This document shows, piece after piece, positions 39,156 to 48,092 of a stretch of 51,761 nt of DNA. How positions within the stretch are numbered: the first letter of the stretch is position 1; each line of letters starts with the position of its first letter. The position numbers were made by a program, and so were the translations under genes. The DNA is from Deltaproteobacteria bacterium (GTDB lineage Bacteria; Desulfobacterota; Syntrophia; Syntrophales; UBA2210): contig JAFDAS010000003.1 in assembly GCA_019313695.1 (NCBI GenBank), forward strand, positions 1 through 51,761, given 5' to 3'. The notes under the pieces are model-generated. The model searched no databases, was not told where the DNA came from, and saw nothing but the letters and a program-made list of their open reading frames with translations.

Positions 39156-40403
39156 ATGATAACTGTCAAAGAGGCGTTGAATCACATTCTCGGTTCCATA
39201 TCCCTCCTCGGCCTTGAGAAAACGGATATACTAAGTGCCCTGGGGAGGGTTATCGGAGAAGATATCCATGCCCCCCGCGACATACCTCCGAGGGACAACT
39301 CCGCGATGGACGGCTACGCGCTCAAGTCGGAAGATACAGCCGGCGCCGGCGCGGAAAATCCTGTTATTTTGAATGTTATTGAGGACATACCGGCCGGATA
39401 TGCACCCAAAAAAACAGTGGGATTAGGAGAGGCGGCAAGAATCATGACAGGCGCTCCTGTGCCGGATGGAGCCGACGCTGTCGTTATGGTGGAAGAAACA
39501 GGATCTGACGGCAACAGTGTGCGGATATACGCTCAGGCTGCAAAGAGTCAGAATATCAGGTATGCCGGAGAAGATGTAAGGAAAGAGGATCTGGTTATAC
39601 GAGCGGGAACTTTGCTGAGACCCGCGGAGACGGGGATGCTGTCCGCCCTTGGACGCTCCTTTGTGAAGGTATATCAGAAACCCCTGGTGGCGCTTATAGC
39701 CACGGGAGATGAACTTGTCGATATAGACCGCGCGGCATCACCCGGAAAGATCGTAAGCAGCAACAGCTATTCCCTTGCGGCGCAAGTGATGGAATGCGGA
39801 GGCATACCGCTTCAGCTTGGTATCGCAAAAGATAACATGGACGATCTGACTGAGAAATTCAGGGATGCCATGCGGGCTGATATCATCGTATCGTCGGCCG
39901 GGGTATCGGTTGGAGACTACGATTTCGTAAAAGATGTAATGGAAGATATGGGCATCGGCATTGAATTCTGGCAGGTGGCACAGCGACCAGGAAAACCCAC
40001 GACCTTCGGTACCAGAGAGGGGAAACCTGTTTTCGGACTTCCCGGAAACCCGGTATCATCCATGATCACCTTTGAACAGTACGTAAGACCCGCGATACTG
40101 AAAATGACCGGACATGAAAATATCTTCCGCAGAATCATAAGGGCAAAACTTACAGAAGACATAAAAAAGAAAAAGGGACTCCGGTACTTTATCAGGGCCC
40201 GTGTGAAGAGTCAGGGGAAAGAATTTGTCGCGGAGACCACCGGAGAACAGGGTTCAGGCATACTGAAGTCCATGGTCCTTGCGAACGGCATAATTGTCAT
40301 TCCTGAAGATGCGGATTTTGTTAAAGCCGGCAGCGAGGTAACGGTACAGCTTCTCGATAACTCTCAGGATTTTACGAAGGATCCGGAATATCTCAACGAT
40401 TGA
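39156..40403 (+). CDS. moeA: Molybdopterin molybdenumtransferase
   Basis: A 415-residue MoeA, which inserts molybdate (or tungstate in W-using organisms) into adenylated molybdopterin. Domain features: Asp-Asn-Ser-Ala-Met-Asp-Gly-Tyr-Ala near 49, Gly-Asp-Glu-Leu near 187, Val-Ser-Val-Gly-Asp-Tyr-Asp near 250, Pro-Gly-Lys-Pro and Gly-Leu-Pro-Gly-Asn-Pro-Val-Ser near 300, plus the C-terminal domain. It serves the AOR and formate dehydrogenase encoded in the window. Single gene with its own promoter; no moaA or mogA is adjacent. Confidence 0.96.
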   Translation: MITVKEALNHILGSISLLGLEKTDILSALGRVIGEDIHAPRDIPPRDNSAMDGYALKSEDTAGAGAENPVILNVIEDIPAGYAPKKTVGLGEAARIMTGAPVPDGADAVVMVEETGSDGNSVRIYAQAAKSQNIRYAGEDVRKEDLVIRAGTLLRPAETGMLSALGRSFVKVYQKPLVALIATGDELVDIDRAASPGKIVSSNSYSLAAQVMECGGIPLQLGIAKDNMDDLTEKFRDAMRADIIVSSAGVSVGDYDFVKDVMEDMGIGIEFWQVAQRPGKPTTFGTREGKPVFGLPGNPVSSMITFEQYVRPAILKMTGHENIFRRIIRAKLTEDIKKKKGLRYFIRARVKSQGKEFVAETTGEQGSGILKSMVLANGIIVIPEDADFVKAGSEVTVQLLDNSQDFTKDPEYLND

Positions 40404-40446
40404 CACCCGGTATGTAAAGAGATAAAAACAGGCTTTAAATTCGCGC

Positions 40447-40544
40447 GGAAGTGCCAAGGTCACTGGTGGGCCTCCCGGACTTCAAATCCGGTGTGGGGCG
40501 CTAGAACCGTCCCAGGTGGGTTCGATTCCCATGCACTTCCGCCA
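40447..40544 (+). tRNA. selC: tRNA-Sec (anticodon TCA)
   Basis: A 98-nt tRNA including encoded CCA. The 8-bp acceptor GGAAGTGC/GCACTTCC, a long D arm, the anticodon stem CCGGA-CT-TCA-AA-TCCGG with anticodon TCA (reads UGA), a long variable arm (GGGGCGCTAGAACCGTCCC) and the TTCGATT T-loop are the selenocysteine tRNA layout. The host therefore makes selenoproteins, although none with in-frame TGA was identified in this window. Confidence 0.95.
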
Positions 40545-40637
40545 ATAAAATTGATATATTATTTTCCGGCCTCTCAAATTTGGGAAACATTTCTTGCCGG
40601 CTTAGACATTTACCGTCACCATTTCCGTTGTCTTAAT

Positions 40638-42281
40638 CTATGAGGTGCGGTCTTCCAATGGCATACCCTGAAAGTTGTCTTCCAGGCCCATCGGTTCCGG
40701 AGCGAATATCCTCTCATCCATTAAACGGGGTGCCTTAATAATGGGTTTAAAATCCATTAATGCGAGAATATCTCTTTCAAGATCAATGCCTGGCGCTATT
40801 TCGATGAGTTCCATCCCTTCTTTGGTTAACGCGAAGACGCATCGTTCGGTCACATACCGTACATACTGATTCTGTTCGGCACTGTATCTTCCACTGAAAG
40901 TTACCTGTCCGACCTGATTAACAAACTTTTTCGCTTTACCCTCCTGATCTATGCGAAGCTTCCTGTCGCTAACAGAGACTTTCAATCCTCCCGCGGTAAA
41001 AGTACCCACAAATATACATTTTTTTGCGGCCTGGCTGATATTGATGGAACCCCCGCAACCGGCGAGTTTCGGGCCGAACTTGCTGACATTGACGTTGCCG
41101 TACCTGTCCGTCTCCGCCATTCCAAGACCTGTAATGTCCAATCCTCCTCCGTCATAGAAATCAAACTGATAGGGCTGGTCAATAAGGCAATCAGTATTTG
41201 TGGCCGCGCCAAAGTTTAATCCGCCGGCGGGCACCCCGCCTATAACTCCGGGTTCGGCGGTGAGGGTAAAATAATTCAGAATGTTTTCTTCGGTGGCTAT
41301 ATTCGCGATTCCCTCCGGCATGCCGATCCCAAGATTTACGATGTCGTTAGCTTTTAATTCACAGGCAGCCCTTCTGGCGATGATTTTTCTGGCATCCATT
41401 TCCATTGGGGGCATAGACTGCAACGGAACCTTTGTCTCACAACTAAAAGAAGGGTTATAAAATTCTGCAAATGTCTGCCAGTGGTTTTCAGGACGAGCGA
41501 CGACGACGCAATCAACCATAATGCCCGGTATTTTTACATTCCGCGCATTCAATGTTCCTTTATCGGCAATTCTTTCAACCTGAACAATGACATATCCTCC
41601 CGAATTTTTAGCGGCCATTGCGATGGAAAGATTTTCATTGGTCAATGCCTCTTTCTCCATGGTGATATTGCCATCTGTGTCTGCCGTCGTTCCCCGTATA
41701 ATCGCGATATTTACAGGAGGGAGTTTGTATGAGAGATATTCTTTCCCGTCAAAGGTGATAATTTCCACTATATCATCTTTTGTTATCTCATTTATCTTGC
41801 CGCCTTCGTTTCTCGGATCCACAAATGTTCCCAAGCCGATTGTGGTAATTGTACGCGGTTTATGAGCTGCGATATCTCTGAACATATGAGATATTACGCC
41901 TTGTGGGAGATTGTAGGCGATAATCTTATTTTCCAATGCCATTTTCCCCAGTTTTGGCGCCAGGCCCCAATGACCCCCGACAACTCTCTTTACAAGTCCT
42001 TCATGTGCAAAGTGGTTTAACCCTTTCTCTTTCCCATCTCCCTGGCCGGCAGCGTAAATGAGAGTCAGGTCTCTCGGGTGGTCCATGCTCAAGAAATGTT
42101 TCTCCAGCGCGATGGCAACCTCCTCAGCAAATCCGGCTCCGACAAAACCGCCTGTGGCTACGGTGTCTCCGGTTTTAACAAGTTGAACCGCTTCTTCTGG
42201 CGTCACCACTTTATTTCTTGCCCTCATTGTGCCAAGAATAACGGGGTGATCGCCGGCTCTTTCCAGTGGGCTTTCATTCAT
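40638..42281 (-). CDS. Family I CoA-transferase, fused alpha and beta domains
   Basis: A 547-residue acyl-CoA:carboxylate CoA-transferase. The N-terminal half is the alpha-like domain (Thr-Val-Ala-Thr-Gly-Gly-Phe-Val-Gly-Ala-Gly-Phe), the C-terminal half the beta domain with the catalytic glutamate in Thr-Ala-Glu-Pro-Gly-Val-Ile-Gly-Gly. ATG 42281 is the start: GGAGG lies about 9 bases upstream, while the longer frame from 42317 includes that ribosome site as codons. Propionate and 3-oxoacid CoA-transferases share this architecture; the substrate here is probably the acid handled by the neighbouring ligase and transporter. Followed upstream by a MaoC-like gene 64 bp away on the same strand. 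Confidence 0.9.
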   Translation of the reverse strand: MNESPLERAGDHPVILGTMRARNKVVTPEEAVQLVKTGDTVATGGFVGAGFAEEVAIALEKHFLSMDHPRDLTLIYAAGQGDGKEKGLNHFAHEGLVKRVVGGHWGLAPKLGKMALENKIIAYNLPQGVISHMFRDIAAHKPRTITTIGLGTFVDPRNEGGKINEITKDDIVEIITFDGKEYLSYKLPPVNIAIIRGTTADTDGNITMEKEALTNENLSIAMAAKNSGGYVIVQVERIADKGTLNARNVKIPGIMVDCVVVARPENHWQTFAEFYNPSFSCETKVPLQSMPPMEMDARKIIARRAACELKANDIVNLGIGMPEGIANIATEENILNYFTLTAEPGVIGGVPAGGLNFGAATNTDCLIDQPYQFDFYDGGGLDITGLGMAETDRYGNVNVSKFGPKLAGCGGSINISQAAKKCIFVGTFTAGGLKVSVSDRKLRIDQEGKAKKFVNQVGQVTFSGRYSAEQNQYVRYVTERCVFALTKEGMELIEIAPGIDLERDILALMDFKPIIKAPRLMDERIFAPEPMGLEDNFQGMPLEDRTS

Positions 42282-42345
42282 TGTTAAAATTCCTCCATTT
42301 GAAAACATGATTTTCACAAGTTATAATTAAAAATGAGGTTATTTA

Positions 42346-42768
42346 TCACGTCGGCTTAGGGGGGCTTACAATGGCCTCTCCTTCCAACACGACAATCTCA
42401 TCCTGATTGGTACAGGTAGTCTTGAGACGCACCTTATTTTTCTCAGCCATGATTTCCACAATTTCAGCCCGAGCGGTAATTGTGTTACCTATCCGGACCG
42501 GGGCCAGAAATTTGAGGCTCTGATCAAGATAGACCGTTCCCGGTCCCGGCAGCTTCATGCCGATTACCGTTGAGATGAATCCGGCCGAAAGCATGCCGTG
42601 GGCGATGCGTGTCTTAAAAAAAGTATTTTTGGCATACTCCTCGTTTATGTGAGCCGGGTTGAAATCTCCGCTTATCCCAGCATAGAGATAAATATCCGTT
42701 TCAGAAACTGTTTTGGTGAATTTTGCGTTATCGCCTACTTTAAGGTTTCCTATGGCTTTACCACTCAT
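42346..42768 (-). CDS. MaoC/PhaJ-like (R)-specific enoyl-CoA hydratase
   Basis: A 140-residue hot-dog-fold protein. The hydratase motif is present: Tyr-Ala-Gly-Ile-Ser-Gly-Asp-Phe-Asn-Pro-Ala-His with catalytic Asp and His, and Arg-Ile-Ala-His-Gly-Met-Leu. It hydrates enoyl-CoA to (R)-3-hydroxyacyl-CoA or the reverse. Same strand as the CoA-transferase, 64 bp ahead of the preferred start, so they probably form one operon under the sigma54 activator encoded upstream. Confidence 0.92.
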   Translation of the reverse strand: MSGKAIGNLKVGDNAKFTKTVSETDIYLYAGISGDFNPAHINEEYAKNTFFKTRIAHGMLSAGFISTVIGMKLPGPGTVYLDQSLKFLAPVRIGNTITARAEIVEIMAEKNKVRLKTTCTNQDEIVVLEGEAIVSPPKPT

Positions 42769-42971
42769 ATTCGCTCCTTTAAGATGCTAAGATTAGATCC
42801 ATGACCTACAACAATGAAAACAGTTCAAGAAACGTGCCACGCAAGCATTTGCTTGTTGGAGGGAAACAGAGGGGGCCGGGAAACGGCTATATGCCTTTTT
42901 ATACCCGGAAAAACTGCAAACGGGATGTTGCTTCCAGGGGTAGTGATGTAATTTAAGGTGTATCAGTATAG

Positions 42972-44417
42972 CTACAGCGGAGGAGAATCCTCTTTATAGC
43001 TTAGCGGTATACGATACTTTCTCATCTTCTTATACAGGAGGGTCCGATGGATACCAAGAATATCCGCGGCCTTTTTCTTGTTGTTCCCGGTAGTATTGAG
43101 TGTGTGAAGGATGGCATTTTTTTCGGCCTCCCCATGTACACTTCTCAGAGAGAGCCGGTTTGTATCAGTTGAAGCGCCTTGATCACTTTCAATTTCATAC
43201 GGTTTACGATGCAGGTAGAAAGGCAGATCGCGTATATAAATGACATCTCCCTCCAGTGAAGAGAGTGTTCTTTCGATCACATTCTGAAGCTCTCTGACAT
43301 TCCCGGGCCAGTCGCGATTCTTCAGGGCATCTTCAACCTCGGGATTAATCAGTACTTCAGGGAGGTTTGCCTCCTCAGTAAGTTTTTTCAGCAGGTGTTT
43401 TGCCAGTGGCATAATATCATCTCTTCTTTCGCGAAGGGGAGGGATGTGGAGCGGTATAACGTTCAACCTGTAAAAGAGATCCAGCCGGAACCTTTTTTCC
43501 GGGACCATTTCCTGAAGATTCTGATTTGTGGCGGTAATGAGACGAAAATCAGACCGAATCACAGAAGTCCCGCCAACCCGCGAAAACTCTTTTTCTTCAA
43601 GAACGCGCAGTAGTTTCGGCTGCATTTCGAGCGGCATATCGCCTATCTCATCAAGAAATATGGTACCGTGATCGGCAAGTTCAAATTTGCCTGGTTTTCC
43701 GGCACTGCTGGCCCCGGTAAAGGCTCCTTTGACGTACCCGAAAATCTCCGATTCAATCAATTCCCTGGGGATGGCGGAACAGTTGATTTGTACAAGGGGA
43801 TAGATCCTGCGCAGGCTGGCATGGTGGATAGCCTGGGCAAACAGTTCTTTTCCTGTTCCGCTTTCCCCTGTTATCAATACAGGAAATGAATTGGCGGCCG
43901 CCTTCAGTGCCTCTCTTTTCAGGGATGTGATGGCATCGCTTACACCCACAATGCTGTCAAAGGTATAGCGTGTTGAGCGAAGGGTGATCAGTTCCTCTTC
44001 ATATTCCTTTACCTTCGATTCTAAAAGAGAAAGCCTCTTTACGAGTTTTACCATGTCCTTCACATCTTTAAAAATTACCTGGCCATACACTGCTATTACA
44101 TTGCCATCCTTCTTAATAGGAATACGCTGAACGATCAGATTCTTCCCCATTATCAAATGAGAATGATAGAGCTCGGCTTTGCCCGTTTTTGCCACAATGT
44201 GCATGCGGCTATTTTCAACAACGTCGGTACAGTGTTTTCCAATCTGATCTTCGGGATCTATATTCAGAAATTTGCCGTAGGGCTCATTGAAGTCAGTAAT
44301 ATAGCCTTCACCATCCGTTACTATGGCGCCGTTTTCTATGCTGTTGAAGATTCTCCGGTACATTTCAAGCTCGTCTTTAATGTCTTGGGATTCGTTATGG
44401 TTGGTATTTGTGGCCAC
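42972..44417 (-). CDS. Sigma54-dependent activator with PAS sensor
   Basis: A 481-residue enhancer-binding protein. A PAS domain (about 15-125) replaces a receiver, so it likely senses a small molecule or redox state directly. The AAA+ domain (about 155-390) has Gly-Glu-Ser-Gly-Thr-Gly-Lys-Glu and the sigma54-contact motif Gly-Ala-Phe-Thr-Gly-Ala; a Fis-type helix-turn-helix closes the protein (Lys-Lys-Ala-Ala-Asp-Ile-Leu-Gly-Ile). It is flanked by organic-acid catabolic genes on both sides and probably controls them. I could not find a convincing -24/-12 promoter in either adjacent gap. Confidence 0.93.
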   Translation of the reverse strand: MATNTNHNESQDIKDELEMYRRIFNSIENGAIVTDGEGYITDFNEPYGKFLNIDPEDQIGKHCTDVVENSRMHIVAKTGKAELYHSHLIMGKNLIVQRIPIKKDGNVIAVYGQVIFKDVKDMVKLVKRLSLLESKVKEYEEELITLRSTRYTFDSIVGVSDAITSLKREALKAAANSFPVLITGESGTGKELFAQAIHHASLRRIYPLVQINCSAIPRELIESEIFGYVKGAFTGASSAGKPGKFELADHGTIFLDEIGDMPLEMQPKLLRVLEEKEFSRVGGTSVIRSDFRLITATNQNLQEMVPEKRFRLDLFYRLNVIPLHIPPLRERRDDIMPLAKHLLKKLTEEANLPEVLINPEVEDALKNRDWPGNVRELQNVIERTLSSLEGDVIYIRDLPFYLHRKPYEIESDQGASTDTNRLSLRSVHGEAEKNAILHTLNTTGNNKKKAADILGIHRTLLYKKMRKYRIPLSYKEDSPPL

Positions 44418-44581
44418 CTGTCCCCCCGTTTCTTTTGCTTATCATCTACAGTGTTGTAGAGATTTTGCTACATGTCCACCGTTTAATACTTACTTCCAAC
44501 CTTGTTTTTGTGTCAAGTTTTTTCTTTGTTGCTATGGAAATGCTGTATAGTCTTGAAATTATCGGAGAATGTGGAATCCTT

Positions 44582-44880
44582 TTCATTTATTCCAAACTAA
44601 CAGGGTTCTCTGGTCTGAAAATTGCGTTAATATAAAACGTATAAGCTTCACCAATAAACCTCTGCGCTGAAACAGATACTTGGTCAGACGGAACAAGAGG
44701 GCATATCGCGGGAAGACGTAGTTGTAGATGTCATGCCTGGTAAATCCGGGATCAAGGAAATGATAGCCCCTGTTGAAGTTACATATCTTTTTGTCTTCGG
44801 TTTTCCCATCATGGCAAATATCTGATTGGGGGAGTTTCTGTTTGGTGGTGGAATGGTAAAGATCTGTTAAGCTCCGATAG
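44582..44880 (-). pseudogene. Possible C-terminal gene remnant
   Basis: The 527-bp gap 44418-44944 has no intact gene, but a minus-strand frame open from about 44880 to TGA 44582-44584 looks protein-like: Cys-Asn-Phe-Asn-Arg-Gly-Tyr-His-Phe-Leu, then Asp-Pro-Gly-Phe-Thr-Arg-His-Asp-Ile-Tyr and a basic, aromatic tail. It has no usable start codon, so it would be the 3' relic of a lost gene. The family is unknown. Confidence 0.3.
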
Positions 44881-44944
44881 TTAAGGAAACAACTGACTTG
44901 GATGTATATTGAAATATTATTGAGAAAGGAACGGAGAAAGTACC

Positions 44945-46582
44945 ATGTTAAAGATAGGTAAAACTTACGACGATGTATATAATTCTTTTAAATGGGAAAT
45001 TCCCGAGTTTTACAATATCGGTGTTGATGTATGTGATAAGTGGGCCCATCAGCGATATCGGCTGGCCCTGATTTACGAGAATGAAAATGGAAAGACGGAA
45101 AAATATACTTTCTGGAATTTAAAAAGGTTGTCGAATAAATTTGCCAACAGCCTTAGGGCTTACGGAATAGAACGTGGTGACCGTGTGGGTATCCTGTTGC
45201 CGCAGAGCCCCGAAACAGCAATTAGTCACATTTCTATATATAAGCTTGGGGCGATTGCCATTCCTCTCTTTACTCTCTTTGGAACTGAAGCATTGGAATA
45301 TCGTTTATCCAATAGCGAAGCCAAGGGAATTATTACCAATAAAGAAAACGTTCATAAGGTTTTAGAGATATGGGATAATCTCCCTAATCTTAAAGTGATC
45401 ATCGTCACCGACGGTGAAAAACCAGACAATGTGCTGGGTTTTTGGGATTCAATAGAAAAGGGATCTGGTAGTTTCGAACCTATAAAAACCAAAGCGAATG
45501 ATCCGGCATTGATTATCTATACGTCGGGCACAACCGGTCCTCCCAAAGGGGCTCTTCACGCTCACCGAACACTGCTGGGGCATTTGCCTGGCGTTGAATT
45601 CCCTCATAATTTTTTCCCCAAGGAGGGTGACCTGTTCTGGACCCCGGCTGATTGGGCCTGGATTGGAGGGCTTATTGATGTGCTTTTACCCAGTTGGCAT
45701 CATGGTATTCCGGTTGTAGCCCATCGTGCTAAAAAATTCGATCCGGAAGAGGTGTTTTACCTTATAGCAAAGCATGGAATTCGAAATGCGTTTATGCCTC
45801 CCACGGCGTTAAAAATGATGCAACAGGTCAAAGATCCCGCAAGCCGCCACGATTACCATATGCGATCTATCGGAAGCGGTGGAGAATCATTGGGGGACGA
45901 GCTTCTTGGTTGGGGAAGAGACGTGATGGGATTGACCATAAACGAATTTTATGGTCAAACTGAATGCAATTTAGTTGTGGGGAGCTGTTCAGAAGTTATG
46001 GAGAATATACCGGGCTCAATGGGAAGGGCGATCCCGGGCCACATAGTTGAAGTGGTGGACGAATCGGGTGTACCGGTACCTCCAGATACCGTGGGAGAGG
46101 TCGCCATTAAAAGCCCTGATCCAGTCATGTTTTTACAATACTGGAACAACCCTGAAGCGACAACTGAGAAATATAATGGGGAATGGTTGCTCACAGGAGA
46201 TCTTGCCAGAAAAGACGAAAATGGTTATTTCTGGTATATTGGCAGGACGGACGATGTGATCACAAGTTCCGGTTACCGGATCGGACCGGCTGAAATTGAA
46301 AATTGTCTCATGAATCATCCGAGCGTGGCGATGGTGGCTGTTATTGGTAAACCTGACAAGGTTCGAACAGAACTAGTGAAAGCATTTATCGTGCTCAAAC
46401 CTGAAGTGGAAAACACCCAGAAGATAGAAAAAGAGATCAAGGAACATGTCAAGGTGCGATTGGCCGCTTACGAATATCCTAGGGAGATTGAATTTGTCAG
46501 CGAACTTCCCATGACCACAACAGGTAAAATCATGCGCAGGGAATTGAGAAAGTTGGAGATAGAGAGACAATCAAAAGAATAG
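44945..46582 (+). CDS. AMP-forming acyl-CoA synthetase
   Basis: A 545-residue ANL-superfamily ligase, the usual length of medium-chain acyl-CoA and aryl-CoA synthetases. P-loop Tyr-Thr-Ser-Gly-Thr-Thr-Gly-Pro-Pro-Lys-Gly near 193, the A5 motif Asn-Glu-Phe-Tyr-Gly-Gln-Thr-Glu near 335, Thr-Gly-Asp-Leu near 418 and the catalytic Lys in Thr-Thr-Gly-Lys-Ile-Met near 531 are intact. It activates a carboxylate to its CoA ester with ATP. It lies just upstream of a TRAP carboxylate transporter, so the pair imports and activates an acid. A GGAACGGAG ribosome site precedes the ATG. Confidence 0.93.
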   Translation: MLKIGKTYDDVYNSFKWEIPEFYNIGVDVCDKWAHQRYRLALIYENENGKTEKYTFWNLKRLSNKFANSLRAYGIERGDRVGILLPQSPETAISHISIYKLGAIAIPLFTLFGTEALEYRLSNSEAKGIITNKENVHKVLEIWDNLPNLKVIIVTDGEKPDNVLGFWDSIEKGSGSFEPIKTKANDPALIIYTSGTTGPPKGALHAHRTLLGHLPGVEFPHNFFPKEGDLFWTPADWAWIGGLIDVLLPSWHHGIPVVAHRAKKFDPEEVFYLIAKHGIRNAFMPPTALKMMQQVKDPASRHDYHMRSIGSGGESLGDELLGWGRDVMGLTINEFYGQTECNLVVGSCSEVMENIPGSMGRAIPGHIVEVVDESGVPVPPDTVGEVAIKSPDPVMFLQYWNNPEATTEKYNGEWLLTGDLARKDENGYFWYIGRTDDVITSSGYRIGPAEIENCLMNHPSVAMVAVIGKPDKVRTELVKAFIVLKPEVENTQKIEKEIKEHVKVRLAAYEYPREIEFVSELPMTTTGKIMRRELRKLEIERQSKE

Positions 46583-46741
46583 ATTGTAGGAAAGAAGAGA
46601 TTCGATCTTATAAGAAGAGAAACACTAATTTAAAACATAAGCTGAAGGAAGAGAATGGCGGAGACAGGCATGTACATTGAATGGGAAATATCTATTACGC
46701 GCTAATATTCGCAGCAACCATTTCGGGGGGGGCAGATTCAT

Positions 46742-46774
46742 ATGCTTGATTTTTATTATTTAAAATCAAAGCAT
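46742..46774 (+). promoter_or_regulatory. Palindrome upstream of the TRAP operon
   Basis: ATGCTTGATTTT and AAAATCAAAGCAT pair with a single bulge around a short AT-rich loop. It lies 58 bp before dctP in the 250-bp gap after the ligase gene. It may be an operator or a rho-independent stop for the ligase transcript. Confidence 0.4.
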
Positions 46775-46832
46775 TGGATTTGGGGTAAATTTTATTAAAT
46801 ATTAACCCACAAAACTAAAGGAGGAAGTTGAA

Positions 46833-47921
46833 ATGAGGAAAAAAGTTTTTGTACTGTCATTGGCATTAGTGTTGGCTTTTTGTTTGGTCGTGGGTACATC
46901 AGCCGCGACTGCGAAAGTGATCAAGTGGAAGATGACTTCTACATGGCCACCTTCAATTGCCTTGATTGAGGCAGACTATGCCTTTGTTAAAGCAGTAAAC
47001 CAGCTTTGCAAGGGTCGCCTGGAGATCAAATTCTTTACCGGTGGAACCCTGATGCCCGCGTACGAGGTATTTGACGCCGTGAGTAACGGCACCATCCAGG
47101 CTTCCGGTGACTGGCCCAATTACTGGGCGGGGAAGGATCCCGTGTTTGACACGCTCGGTTCTTATCCTATGGGTCTGACTGCTCTGGACTATCTTGTGTG
47201 GTATAACAATGGCGGCGGCAGGGACATTTATGAGGAAGCCTACGGTAAATTCGGAATGATGTATTTTATAACAGGTGTTACTCCTTCAGAAAGCGGACTT
47301 CGCGGTAATAAACCGATTAAGTCTCTGGAAAACCTCAAGGGAATGAAGCTCAGAATGGCAGGTAAAGCCCAGGGTACAATTCTTAAGGAACTTGGGGCGG
47401 CTCAGGTGGCTATATCAGGAGCGGAGGTTTATCAGGCATTGCAGAAGGGAGTGGTTGACGCCGCCGAGTTCTGTAGTCCAGCTGTTGATTGGCGCATGGG
47501 TCTCGGAGAAGTAACAAAATACTGGGCCAGTCCTGGATGGCATCAACCCGCATCCGTCATGGGTGTCATGATCAACCAGAAGGCATGGGATTCCCTGGGC
47601 AAGGAGCTGCAGGCGGATGTCATATATGCTGCCAAGGCTGCTTCTATGGAGTTTACCTGTAAGCAGTACTATGATTGTATCGAATACACACAGAAATTCA
47701 TCGATAAGGGGATTGAGATTAGCCGGTATGATGACGCGGTTCTGGATAGAATTTTGAAGCTGGCGAATAAATACACAGAACTAACAGCCAAAGACAATCC
47801 GCTTTTCAAAAAGTCAATGCAATCTCAGATAAAGTATAGAAAAGAGATGTCAAAATGGCGGGCCATAGAAGCTCCGTTCAGTTTTGGATTTAATCCGACG
47901 GAGTACCCCAATCTTGATTAG
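46833..47921 (+). CDS. dctP: TRAP transporter substrate-binding protein
   Basis: A 362-residue periplasmic DctP-type receptor. Residues 1-24 are a Sec signal peptide ending Ser-Ala-Ala-Thr-Ala. The binding fold contains Ser-Glu-Ser-Gly-Leu-Arg-Gly-Asn-Lys-Pro-Ile, Lys-Gly-Met-Lys-Leu-Arg with the conserved substrate Arg, and Tyr-Gln-Ala-Leu-Gln-Lys-Gly-Val-Val-Asp. It resembles the class that binds monocarboxylates and 2-oxoacids. AAAGGAGGAAG is a strong ribosome site. A 13-bp perfect hairpin follows, probably helping to keep this subunit more abundant than the permease. Confidence 0.94.
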   Translation: MRKKVFVLSLALVLAFCLVVGTSAATAKVIKWKMTSTWPPSIALIEADYAFVKAVNQLCKGRLEIKFFTGGTLMPAYEVFDAVSNGTIQASGDWPNYWAGKDPVFDTLGSYPMGLTALDYLVWYNNGGGRDIYEEAYGKFGMMYFITGVTPSESGLRGNKPIKSLENLKGMKLRMAGKAQGTILKELGAAQVAISGAEVYQALQKGVVDAAEFCSPAVDWRMGLGEVTKYWASPGWHQPASVMGVMINQKAWDSLGKELQADVIYAAKAASMEFTCKQYYDCIEYTQKFIDKGIEISRYDDAVLDRILKLANKYTELTAKDNPLFKKSMQSQIKYRKEMSKWRAIEAPFSFGFNPTEYPNLD

Positions 47922-47953
47922 CAGGGTTTAAGCTTGTGTTAAAGACAGGCATG

Positions 47954-47989
47954 GTAGGGGTTCCCGATACTTAAACCGGGAACCCCTAC
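47954..47989 (+). terminator. Perfect hairpin between dctP and dctQM
   Basis: GTAGGGGTTCCCG and CGGGAACCCCTAC pair perfectly (13 bp) around a 10-nt loop. There is no T-run, so it may act as a 3' stabiliser of dctP mRNA or partial terminator. Confidence 0.65.
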
Positions 47990-48045
47990 TACACAATTAT
48001 GAAACCAGTGATTTTTCAATTTTCATTCCTGTGGATTTTATTATG

Positions 48046-48068
48046 ATGTCGGTATATTTTGCCGACAT
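48046..48068 (+). promoter_or_regulatory. Small palindrome before dctQ
   Basis: ATGTCGG-TATATTTTG-CCGACAT forms a 7-bp stem directly ahead of the AGGAGGAGG ribosome site of dctQ. It could affect translation of the permease genes. Confidence 0.35.
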
Positions 48069-48092
48069 GAATATCACAGGAGGAGGATGTCT

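Noticed and set aside
46725-46745. Sigma54 -24/-12 promoter ahead of dctP (GGCAGATTCATATGC)
   Set aside because: The GG and GC elements are one base too far apart and the flanking consensus is poor.
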